Assembly (NCBI GenBank): GCA_026785815.1
Contig: JAJAZH010000238.1
Coordinates: 1 to 5,290, forward strand
Source of the DNA: Ramlibacter sp.
Lineage (GTDB): Bacteria > Pseudomonadota > Gammaproteobacteria > Burkholderiales > Burkholderiaceae_C
Direction of reading: 5' to 3'
DNA length: 5,290 nucleotides
A program made the translations under genes and the position numbers. Below are positions 1-5,290 of this stretch, in pieces (position 1 is the first letter of the stretch; each line of letters starts with the position of its first letter). The notes below the pieces were generated by a model. That model did no database searches. It was not told where the DNA came from and saw only the letters and a list, made by a program, of their open reading frames with translations.

Positions 1-1
1 G

Positions 2-760
2 GGCTACCTGTCGGTGGCGTTGAAGGTGCCGGCCACGCCCGGCCATTCGTCGATGCCGCCACCCAAGGGCGAGACCGCCATCGCGATGATGAGCGACGCG
101 CTGCGCCGGCTGGATGACGAGCAGCTGCCGGCGGCCATCCGCGGCGTGGCCCGCGAGATGTTCGAGACGGTCGCACCGGAGATGAGCGGCTTCAACCGCT
201 TCGCGCTGACCAACCTGTGGCTGTTCGGTCCGCTGGTGCAGGCCCAGATGGAAAAGGGCGCCAGCACCAACGCCATGCTGCGGACAACGACGGCGCTCAC
301 TGTCTTCAACGCCGGCAACAAGGACAACGTACTCCCCGGCCAGGCCGAGGCGACGGTGAATTTCCGGCTGCTGCCCGGCGACACCCGCGAAGGCGTGATG
401 CAGCACGTGAATTCCACGGTGGGCAACAGGCGTTTCGAGTTCACGGCCTTGCCTTTCAGCTCCGACCCGTCGCCGGTCACGCCGACCCGTTCGGAGTCCT
501 ACCAGCTGATCAGCCGCACGGTCCGCGCTCAGTTCCCCGGCACCATCGTTGCACCGGGACTGATGATCGGCGCCACCGATTCACGCCACTTCACCGCCAT
601 CAGCGACCACATCTACCGCTTCTCGCCGGTGCGCGCCAAGCCGCAGGACCTGTCGCGCTTTCACGGCACCAATGAACGCATCGCCATCAGCAACCTCGCC
701 GAGCTGGTGCGCTTTTATCACCAGCTGCTGCGCAACGCCGCCATCGCACCGTCGCCCTGA
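2..760 (+). CDS. M20-family metallopeptidase, C-terminal part (5' end off window)
   Basis: The frame is open from the left edge (GYLSVALKVPATPGHSS...) to TGA at 758-760, giving 252 visible residues, about half of a usual M20 enzyme of roughly 450-500 residues. The segment starts inside the lid/dimerisation domain: the GHSSMPPP motif (His codon 44-46) is the typical dimerisation-domain histidine region. The second half of the catalytic domain follows, with GATDSRHF (His codon 587-589), which matches the C-terminal metal-ligand histidine of the family, and then FHGTNERIAI near the end. The visible sequence resembles the PM20D1/carboxypeptidase S-like branch, which hydrolyses dipeptides or N-acyl amino acids using a two-zinc centre. 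The first metal ligands and any signal peptide lie upstream, so location and exact substrate cannot be judged. Internal GTG codons near the left edge are not real starts, because homology-like sequence continues to the window edge. The thiolase follows after 28 bp. Confidence 0.9.
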   Translation, partial: GYLSVALKVPATPGHSSMPPPKGETAIAMMSDALRRLDDEQLPAAIRGVAREMFETVAPEMSGFNRFALTNLWLFGPLVQAQMEKGASTNAMLRTTTALTVFNAGNKDNVLPGQAEATVNFRLLPGDTREGVMQHVNSTVGNRRFEFTALPFSSDPSPVTPTRSESYQLISRTVRAQFPGTIVAPGLMIGATDSRHFTAISDHIYRFSPVRAKPQDLSRFHGTNERIAISNLAELVRFYHQLLRNAAIAPSP

Positions 761-776
761 ATCGTCCGTCCATTCC

Positions 777-783
777 AGAAAGG
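777..783 (+). promoter_or_regulatory. Ribosome binding site of the thiolase gene
   Basis: AGAAAGG lies five bases before ATG 789. It supports 789 as the thiolase start over in-frame starts further upstream (for example at 672), which would lie inside the M20 gene and add about 39 residues that do not look like a thiolase N-terminus. Confidence 0.6.
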
Positions 784-788
784 CCCCC

Positions 789-1964
789 ATGACTTCCGCC
801 GTGATCGTTTCCACCGCCCGCACCCCCCTGGCCAAGAGCTGGAAGGGTTCCTTCAACATGACCCATGGCGCGACCCTGGGCGGCCACGCCGTGAAGCACG
901 CGCTGCAGCGCGCCGGCATCGACCCGGCCGCGGTCGAGGACGTGATCATGGGCTGCGCCACTCCCGAGGGCGCGACGGGTTCCAACATCGCGCGCCAGAT
1001 CGCCATCATGGCCGGCTGCCCGGTCACCGTCTCTGGCGTCACCGTCAATCGCTTCTGTTCGTCGGGCCTGCAGACCATCGCGCTGGCGGCCCAGCGCGTG
1101 ATCGCCGGCGAGGCCGACGTGTACGTGGCCGGCGGCGTCGAGAGCATTTCATGCGTCCAGCAGGAAGCCAACACGCACATGCTGAAAGACCCCCAGCTGG
1201 ACAAGCTCAAGCCCGAGATCTACTGGTCGATGCTGCAGACGGCCGAACAGGTGGCCAAGCGCTACAACATCTCGCGCGAGGCGATGGACGAGTACGGCGC
1301 CGCCAGCCAGCAGAAGGCCTGCGCCGCTCAGAGCTCGGGCAAGTACGACGCCGAGATCGCACCGATCACCGTCATGGCCGGCGTTGCCGACGCGGTGATG
1401 GGACTGCGGACCAAGGAAGTGACCGTCAGCAAGGACGAGGGCACGCGCGAAGGCACGACCAAGGAAGGCATCAGCAGCATCAAGCCGGCCCTGCCGGGCG
1501 GCGTGATCACGGCCGGCAATGCCAGCCAGTTTTCCGACGGCGCCGGCGCCTGCGTCGTGGTCAGCGAGGAGTACGCCAGCCGCCACAACCTCAAGCCACT
1601 GGGCCGCTTCCTGGGCTTCGCGGTGGCCGGCTGCGAGCCGGACGAAATGGGCATCGGCCCGGTTTTCGCGGTGCCCAAGGTGTTGAAGAAGCTCGGACTC
1701 AGCGTCGACGACATCGACCTGTGGGAACTGAACGAAGCCTTCGCGGTGCAGGTGATGTACTGCCGCGACAAGCTCGGCATTTCGCAGGACCGCCTGAACG
1801 TCAATGGCGGCGCCATCGCGCTGGGCCATCCCTATGGCGTCTCCGGCCAGCGCCTGACCGGCCATGCCCTGATCGAAGGCAAGCGCCGCGGCGCCAAGCG
1901 CGTCGGCGTGACGATGTGCATTGGCGGCGGCATGGGTGCGGCGGGGATCTTCGAGGTCCTTTAA
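789..1964 (+). CDS. Thiolase (acetyl-CoA C-acyltransferase / acetyltransferase)
   Basis: This 391-residue protein has the normal length for a thiolase. It starts MTSAVIVSTARTPLAKSWKG, the usual thiolase N-terminus, directly after a good ribosome binding site. The nucleophilic cysteine is Cys90 in VNRFCSSGLQ. The NEAFA motif is at residues 315-319, His347 lies in GGAIALGHP, and the proton-shuttling Cys377 lies in TMCIGGGMGAAG; these match the Cys89/His348/Cys378 layout of classical thiolases. The enzyme is cytosolic and either cleaves 3-ketoacyl-CoA with CoA (degradation) or condenses two acyl-CoAs. The acyl-CoA dehydrogenase downstream favours a degradative, FadA-like role, but sequence alone does not separate this from acetoacetyl-CoA thiolase. 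Chain-length preference is not readable. It lies 28 bp after the M20 gene and 99 bp before the dehydrogenase, with a 78-bp inverted repeat in that gap. Nothing appears broken. Confidence 0.95.
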   Translation: MTSAVIVSTARTPLAKSWKGSFNMTHGATLGGHAVKHALQRAGIDPAAVEDVIMGCATPEGATGSNIARQIAIMAGCPVTVSGVTVNRFCSSGLQTIALAAQRVIAGEADVYVAGGVESISCVQQEANTHMLKDPQLDKLKPEIYWSMLQTAEQVAKRYNISREAMDEYGAASQQKACAAQSSGKYDAEIAPITVMAGVADAVMGLRTKEVTVSKDEGTREGTTKEGISSIKPALPGGVITAGNASQFSDGAGACVVVSEEYASRHNLKPLGRFLGFAVAGCEPDEMGIGPVFAVPKVLKKLGLSVDDIDLWELNEAFAVQVMYCRDKLGISQDRLNVNGGAIALGHPYGVSGQRLTGHALIEGKRRGAKRVGVTMCIGGGMGAAGIFEVL

Positions 1965-1973
1965 CGACTCACC

Positions 1974-2051
1974 GTCATTCCCGCGGAGGCGGGAATCCAG
2001 TGCTTTCATCGAACCGCGAACGCCCTGGATCCCCGCCTCCGCGAGGATGAC
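1974..2051. repeat. 78-bp imperfect inverted repeat (dispersed, REP/MITE-like)
   Basis: The left arm at 1974-2000 (GTCATTCCCGCGG...GGAATCCAG) and the right arm at 2025-2051 (CTGGATCCCCGCC...GATGAC) are reverse complements at 24 of 27 positions, separated by a 24-base loop. This is a form of the dispersed CATTCCCGCG...GCGGGAATCC element found in many copies in various beta- and gammaproteobacterial genomes (from memory). Translations through it give the tell-tale spurious peptides SFPRRRES and PWIPASARMT on +, and LDSRLRGNDG on -. It occupies most of the 99-bp gap between thiolase and acyl-CoA dehydrogenase and ends 12 bp before the dehydrogenase ATG. As RNA it would make a long GC-rich stem-loop without a following U-run, so it may stabilise or attenuate the message rather than terminate it. 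Confidence 0.85.
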
Positions 2052-2063
2052 TTCCCCATTTCC

Positions 2064-3956
2064 ATGTCGCTTCGTCCCACCCTCGACTTCCTGCTCTACG
2101 ACTGGCTGCATGCCGAGCAGCTGACCACGCGCAGTCGCTTCGCCGACCATTCGCGCGAGACCTTCGACGCGGTGCTCGACACCTGCGAGCGGATCGCGCG
2201 CGAGAAGTACGCGCCGTTCAACCGCACGGTCGATACCGAAGAGCCGCGCTTCGACGGCGAAAAGGTGATCCTGCCGCAAGCCACGCACGAGGCCCACCGT
2301 GCCTATGCCGAGTCCGGCATGTTGAGCGCGGCCCAGGATTACGACGAAGGCGGCATGCAACTGCCCTACACCATCGAGGCGGCGGCCAACGGCTTCTTCG
2401 GCCTGGCGTCGGTCAGCATCGGCTCCGCGTTGCTGACCAAGGGCAACGCCAACCTGCTGCTGGTGCACGGCACCGAAATGCAGAAATCCGTGTTCGCCCG
2501 CAATGAGCTGGCCGGCCGCTTCTCCGGAACGATGTGCCTGTCGGAACCGCAAGCTGGCTCTTCGCTGTCCGACATCACGACCCGGGCAACACCTGACGAA
2601 GGCCTTGCGGCGGCCGCCGACGACACCGTGCCTTGGCAGCAGGACCCGCTCGGTGCGCGCTACCGGCTCAAGGGCAACAAGATGTGGATCTCGGCCGGCG
2701 ATCACGAACTGACCGAGAACATCATTCACCTGGTGCTGGCCAAGATCCCGGGACCCGACGGCAAGCTGATCCCTGGCACCCGGGGCATTTCGCTGTTCAT
2801 CGTTCCCAAGAAGATGGTGGACAGCGAAGGCCGGCTGACCGGGGTGCGCAACGACGTTGCCCTGGCCGGCCTGAACCACAAACTGGGCTGGCGTGGCACC
2901 ACCAATGCGCTGCTCAATTTCGGTGAAGGAAAGTTCCCGGTGCCGAGCCCAGGCGGAGTCCCCGGCGCCGGCGCCATCGGCTACCTGGTCGGCCAGCCGC
3001 ACCAGGGTCTGCGCTGCATGTTCCACATGATGAACGAGGCGCGCATCGGCGTCGGCACCGCCGCGGTCGTATTGGGCCTCGCAGGCTATTACGCCTCGCT
3101 GGACTATGCGAAGAACCGGCCACAGGGGCGCTTGCCGCAGGGACAGAAATCGGACGCCGGCACCACCACTGTCGGCAAGGACCCGGCGCATCCTCAGGTG
3201 CGGATCATCGAACATGCCGACGTCAAACGGATGTTGCTGGCGCAGAAGTCGTATTGCGAGGGCGCGCTGGCGCTGGAGCTGTATTGCGCCCGGCTGGTGG
3301 ACGAGCAGCACACCGGCGATGCGACGGCCGCCGACCAGGCCCGGCTGCTGCTGGAAGTGCTGACGCCGATCGCCAAGAGCTGGCCGAGCGAATGGTGCCT
3401 GGAGGCGAACTCGCTGGCGATCCAGGTGCATGGCGGCTACGGCTACACCCGCGACTTCCCGGTCGAGCAGTACTGGCGCGACAACCGGCTGAACATGATC
3501 CACGAAGGCACGCACGGCATCCAGGCCGCCGACTTGCTGGGGCGCAAGGTGTTGATGGAAGGCGGCAAAGGCCTGCAGCTGCTGGCCGCCCGTATCAGTG
3601 CCACCGTCGAACGGGCGATCCAGCAACCGGCCCTCGCGCCCGACGCGAATGCGCTGGCGCAGGCGCTGCAGCAGGTCGACTCGGCCACCAAGGCGGCCTG
3701 GGCCACCGGCAATCCGGCCGAGGCGCTGGCCAATGCAGTGCCTTACATGCAGGCTTTCGGCCACCTGGTGCTGGCGTGGATCTGGCTGGATGTGGCGCTG
3801 GTCGCGGCTGCCGCCCCCGACAGCGCGGCGCGCGAAGGCCGGCTGCGGGCCGAGCGCTTCTTTTTTCACTATGAGCTGCCGAAGATCGGTGCCTGGCTGA
3901 ACGTGGTTGTCGCGCGCGATGCGACCTGCGCCGACATGCCGGAAGCTGCCTTCTGA
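2064..3956 (+). CDS. Acyl-CoA dehydrogenase, long DmdC-like type with C-terminal extension
   Basis: The 630-residue protein is much longer than a classical acyl-CoA dehydrogenase (about 380-400) but near the roughly 600 usual for the 3-methylmercaptopropionyl-CoA dehydrogenase (DmdC)-like branch. Domains in order: N-terminal helical domain (about 1-150); middle beta domain with MCLSEPQAGSS (157-167) and KMWISAG (206-212), which line the FAD/acyl-CoA site; C-terminal helical domain with MMNEAR (322-327), RPQGR (352-356), DVKRM (386-390) and VHGGYGY (455-461); then an added helical domain from about 490 to the end. Glu481 in the MIHEGTHGIQ motif is the expected catalytic base. The enzyme would oxidise an acyl-CoA to 2-enoyl-CoA, passing electrons to ETF. 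The branch includes fatty-acyl and methylthiopropionyl-CoA enzymes, so the substrate is open; the adjacent thiolase suggests beta-oxidation. ATG 2064 is the only reasonable in-frame start. Its Shine-Dalgarno is poor: the nearest candidate, GAGGA at 2043-2047, lies 16 bases away inside the repeat. Confidence 0.93.
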   Translation: MSLRPTLDFLLYDWLHAEQLTTRSRFADHSRETFDAVLDTCERIAREKYAPFNRTVDTEEPRFDGEKVILPQATHEAHRAYAESGMLSAAQDYDEGGMQLPYTIEAAANGFFGLASVSIGSALLTKGNANLLLVHGTEMQKSVFARNELAGRFSGTMCLSEPQAGSSLSDITTRATPDEGLAAAADDTVPWQQDPLGARYRLKGNKMWISAGDHELTENIIHLVLAKIPGPDGKLIPGTRGISLFIVPKKMVDSEGRLTGVRNDVALAGLNHKLGWRGTTNALLNFGEGKFPVPSPGGVPGAGAIGYLVGQPHQGLRCMFHMMNEARIGVGTAAVVLGLAGYYASLDYAKNRPQGRLPQGQKSDAGTTTVGKDPAHPQVRIIEHADVKRMLLAQKSYCEGALALELYCARLVDEQHTGDATAADQARLLLEVLTPIAKSWPSEWCLEANSLAIQVHGGYGYTRDFPVEQYWRDNRLNMIHEGTHGIQAADLLGRKVLMEGGKGLQLLAARISATVERAIQQPALAPDANALAQALQQVDSATKAAWATGNPAEALANAVPYMQAFGHLVLAWIWLDVALVAAAAPDSAAREGRLRAERFFFHYELPKIGAWLNVVVARDATCADMPEAAF

Positions 3957-4159
3957 TGCCGATGACGCGCACCAAGGCCCGGCTCGACCGCCTGATCTGG
4001 ATCCTGATCTACGGCGGACTGTTCGCCGTGGTGCTCGGGTATGCGAGCCGTGAGTCCGCAGCAACGACCGGATGGACATTGATGGTGGTTGGTGGGTCGC
4101 TCAGCGCCGTCGGCGTGGTGCTGATCTGGGTCCGTTCCCGGTTGGGTCCGGACACCTGA
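3956..4159 (+). CDS. Small two-helix membrane protein, unknown function
   Basis: This 67-residue protein has two clear hydrophobic segments: about residues 13-29 (LIWILIYGGLFAVVLGY) and about 39-58 (GWTLMVVGGSLSAVGVVLIW). The N-terminus is basic (MPMTRTKARLDR) and the short tail (VRSRLGPDT) is also basic. By the positive-inside rule both termini would be cytoplasmic, with a short loop (ASRESAATT) outside. Its ATG shares one base with the TGA of the acyl-CoA dehydrogenase (TGATG at 3954-3958), which implies translational coupling. GGAAG at 3941-3945 is a fair ribosome binding site ten bases upstream; a second ATG at 3962 is possible but worse spaced. I do not recognise the family. The coupling suggests coexpression with the dehydrogenase, but no function can be assigned. 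Confidence 0.75.
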   Translation: MPMTRTKARLDRLIWILIYGGLFAVVLGYASRESAATTGWTLMVVGGSLSAVGVVLIWVRSRLGPDT

Positions 4160-4332
4160 GCCAGAGGTCGAGCGGGCCGGGAAATTGAGTTGCTGATGAA
4201 ACAGGAATCCCCGCGCCTTTGCGCTAATCTCCAGAGTCGTGACCGGGGTCCAGCCGGCACACCCACCATGGCTTGCGGCAGCACCCCGCGCACCAGCCGC
4301 GGCCTCGAAACCAGCACCATGGAGTTCCCAGG
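4160..4332. other. 173-bp intergenic region before the SDR gene
   Basis: There is no clear terminator for the upstream genes. A slightly AT-richer patch at about 4181-4230 contains TTGAGT (4185-4190) and TAATCT (4225-4230), but their 34-base spacing does not make a normal sigma-70 promoter. Small inverted repeats occur at 4213-4224 (GCGC-CTTT-GCGC) and 4241-4250 (GACC-GG-GGTC). A 22-codon open frame starts at ATG 4268, and its TGA (4334-4336) overlaps the SDR start codon. The gap is long enough for a separate promoter for the SDR gene, but I cannot place one with confidence. Confidence 0.5.
4321..4324 (+). promoter_or_regulatory. Ribosome binding site of the SDR gene
   Basis: GGAG lies eight bases before ATG 4333. 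It supports this start over the upstream in-frame TTG at 4273, which would add 20 residues (HQPRPRNQHHG-like, rich in His and Arg) unlike an SDR N-terminus. Confidence 0.55.
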
Positions 4333-5124
4333 ATGACCCGCACCGTTGCAGAACTTTTCGACCTCAAGGGCAAGACTGCGCTCGTCACCGGCGGCTCGCG
4401 CGGCCTCGGCCTGCAGATGGCCTACGCCTTGGGCGAGGCGGGTGCGCGGATCATGCTCAGCTCGCGCAAGGCTGGCGACCTCGAGGAGGCGACGGCCGAC
4501 CTGCAGGCGGCGGGCATCGACGCCCGCTGGATCGCCGCCGACTGTGCCAGGGAGGAAGACATCCGCCGCCTGGCCGACGAGACCGTGCAGCGGATGGGTC
4601 CGATCGACATCCTGGTCAACAACGCCGGCGCGGCCTGGGGCGCACCGGCCGAAGACCATCCGGTCGAGGCCTGGGACAAGGTGATGAACCTCAACATCCG
4701 CGGCTACTTCATCCTGTCGCAGCACGTCGCCAAGCACGGGATGATCGAAAGGCGGCGCGGCCGCATCATCAACGTGGCCTCGATCGCCGGCCTCGGCGGC
4801 AACCCGCCCGAGATGACCACCATCGCCTACAACACGTCGAAAGGCGCGGTGATCAACTTCACCAAGGCGCTGGCCGCCGAATGGGGCAAGTACAACATCA
4901 CCGTCAACGCGATCTGCCCCGGCTTCTTTCCCAGCCGGATGACGGCCGGAACACTGAAGGCGCTGGGCGAGGACAAGCTGGCCAGCAACGCGCCGCTGCA
5001 GCGGCTGGGCGACGACGAAGACCTCAAGGGCCTGACGGTGCTGTACGCATCCGACGCCGGCAAGCACATCACCGGCCAATGGCTGGCCGTCGACGGCGGC
5101 GTCAGCGTGGTGACGGGCGGCTGA
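4333..5124 (+). CDS. Short-chain dehydrogenase/reductase (SDR), classical type
   Basis: The protein has 263 residues, typical of a classical SDR (about 250). It begins FDLKGKTALVTGGSRGLGLQ: the Rossmann glycine motif TGGSRGLG is at 19-26, NNAG at 96-99, and the catalytic tetrad reads Asn121, Ser150 (INVAS), Tyr166 and Lys170 (YNTSK). CPGFF at 195-199 follows the catalytic segment and the C-terminus has the common LAVDGG motif. Ser-Ser-Arg-Lys (43-46) after the second strand puts a basic residue where the 2'-phosphate binds, which suggests NADP(H) rather than NAD(H). The overall style is that of gluconate 5-dehydrogenase/3-oxoacyl-ACP reductase-like SDRs, but substrate cannot be told from these motifs. 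The neighbouring acyl-CoA genes make a hydroxyacyl/ketoacyl or alcohol substrate plausible (inference). It is soluble, with no signal peptide or membrane segment. It is separated from the upstream genes by 173 bp, so it may have its own promoter. Repeats start two bases after its stop. Confidence 0.93.
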   Translation: MTRTVAELFDLKGKTALVTGGSRGLGLQMAYALGEAGARIMLSSRKAGDLEEATADLQAAGIDARWIAADCAREEDIRRLADETVQRMGPIDILVNNAGAAWGAPAEDHPVEAWDKVMNLNIRGYFILSQHVAKHGMIERRRGRIINVASIAGLGGNPPEMTTIAYNTSKGAVINFTKALAAEWGKYNITVNAICPGFFPSRMTAGTLKALGEDKLASNAPLQRLGDDEDLKGLTVLYASDAGKHITGQWLAVDGGVSVVTGG

Positions 5125-5126
5125 TA

Positions 5127-5245
5127 TGGCCCCCACGCTTGTCACTGCGTGGACTGCGCTGCCCCCCGAGGGGGCGTCGTTCGCCTTGGGGCGGCCCGGC
5201 GGCGATCGAGTGGCCCCCACGCTTGTCACTGCGTGGACTGCGCTG
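5127..5245. repeat. Two exact 35-bp direct repeats, 84-bp period
   Basis: The 35-base unit beginning TGGCCCCCACGCTTGTCACT and ending GCGTGGACTGCGCTG is identical at 5127-5161 and 5211-5245, with a 49-bp spacer. Each copy contains a perfect 6-bp inverted repeat with an 8-base loop, CCACGC-TTGTCACT-GCGTGG (5133-5152 and 5217-5236). The first copy runs into GCCCCC-CGA-GGGGGC (5161-5175) and a GGGGCGGCCCGGCGGCG tract; after the second copy the sequence diverges. From memory this is a member of a dispersed element common after genes in Comamonadaceae. The array looks like one complete unit plus the first part of a second. Confidence 0.85.
5161..5175 (+). terminator. Possible terminator-like hairpin downstream of the SDR gene
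   Basis: GCCCCC-CGA-GGGGGC is a perfect 6-bp all-GC stem with a 3-base loop, 36 bp after the SDR stop. No U-run follows (GTCGTTCGCC), so it is not a canonical intrinsic terminator; it is part of the repeat element and may instead protect 3' ends or simply be repeat structure. Confidence 0.3.
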
Positions 5246-5250
5246 GACGT

Positions 5251-5271
5251 GCCGCTGCCGGAAGCAGCGGC
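5251..5271. other. Perfect 8-bp hairpin near the right edge
   Basis: GCCGCTGC-CGGAA-GCAGCGGC is a perfect inverted repeat with a 5-base loop, followed on + by TCTTCGTCC. It begins just after the second direct-repeat copy diverges. It could be a weak bidirectional terminator, or lie within a neighbouring gene running off the window. Confidence 0.35.
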
Positions 5272-5290
5272 TCTTCGTCCCGTCCGAGAC

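Noticed and set aside
672..788. Upstream in-frame extension of the thiolase
   Set aside because: It overlaps the 3' end of the M20 gene and adds residues unlike a thiolase; ATG 789 has a good ribosome binding site and the canonical N-terminus.
1921..2124. 67-codon + frame across the inverted repeat
   Set aside because: It is the familiar spurious translation of the repeat (SFPRRRES...PWIPASARMT) and overlaps both flanking enzymes out of frame.
1149..4079. 976-codon open frame on the - strand, antisense to thiolase, repeat and dehydrogenase
   Set aside because: The protein is Arg/Gly/Ala/His-rich with no recognisable domain, runs straight through the dispersed repeat (LDSRLRGNDG), and lies opposite two clear enzymes with intact catalytic motifs. 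Long antisense frames are expected at this GC content.
4146..4153. GTCCGGAC palindrome at the end of the small membrane protein gene as a terminator or operator
   Set aside because: It is an 8-base self-complementary site within codons, with no loop or U-run; chance is likely in GC-rich DNA.
4185..4230. Sigma-70 promoter for the SDR gene from TTGAGT and TAATCT
   Set aside because: The spacing is 34 bases, twice the normal, and no better -35/-10 pair is present.
4009..5229. 406-codon open frame on the - strand opposite the SDR gene
   Set aside because: It mirrors the SDR codons, begins inside the direct repeats and shows no domain; it is a GC-driven shadow.
5127..5245. CRISPR array
   Set aside because: There are only two repeat copies, one 49-bp spacer that itself contains repeat-element hairpins, and no cas genes; this is a dispersed intergenic repeat.

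Overview
This is a GC-rich (roughly two-thirds G+C) proteobacterial chromosome segment. All the genes I can support lie on the + strand, with short gaps. Protein style and two dispersed-repeat types suggest Betaproteobacteria, most likely Burkholderiales of the Comamonadaceae kind. One repeat is a CCCCCACGCTTGTCACTGCG / GCCCCCCGAGGGGGC element and the other a CATTCCCGCGGAGGCGGGAA inverted repeat. Xanthomonadales cannot be excluded, because the second repeat and the gene families also occur there. The organism call is inference from memory, not a search.

Layout: (1) bases 2-760 hold the C-terminal half of an M20-family metallopeptidase whose start is off the left edge. (2) 789-1964 is a complete thiolase with all three catalytic residues. 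(3) 1974-2051 is a 78-bp imperfect inverted repeat filling most of the thiolase/dehydrogenase gap. (4) 2064-3956 is a long, DmdC-type acyl-CoA dehydrogenase with an extra C-terminal domain. (5) 3956-4159 is a 67-residue two-helix membrane protein whose start codon shares one base with the dehydrogenase stop. (6) 4160-4332 is a 173-bp gap with no strong promoter but a 22-codon open frame coupled to the next gene. (7) 4333-5124 is a complete short-chain dehydrogenase/reductase (SDR). (8) 5125-5290 holds two exact 35-bp direct repeats 84 bp apart, plus several perfect small hairpins.

The thiolase, acyl-CoA dehydrogenase and SDR fit fatty-acyl-CoA or related carboxylic-acid breakdown. The dehydrogenase would introduce the alpha,beta double bond, the SDR could act on a hydroxy/keto intermediate, and the thiolase would cleave the 3-ketoacyl-CoA. 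No enoyl-CoA hydratase or acyl-CoA ligase is visible here, so the set is incomplete and would need enzymes from elsewhere. The M20 peptidase is close enough (28 bp) to be cotranscribed with the thiolase, but its link to the pathway is unclear.

I find no convincing new defence, mobile or RNA system. The least ordinary parts are the two repeat regions, the small membrane protein coupled to the dehydrogenase, and the repeat-derived open frame at the right end.
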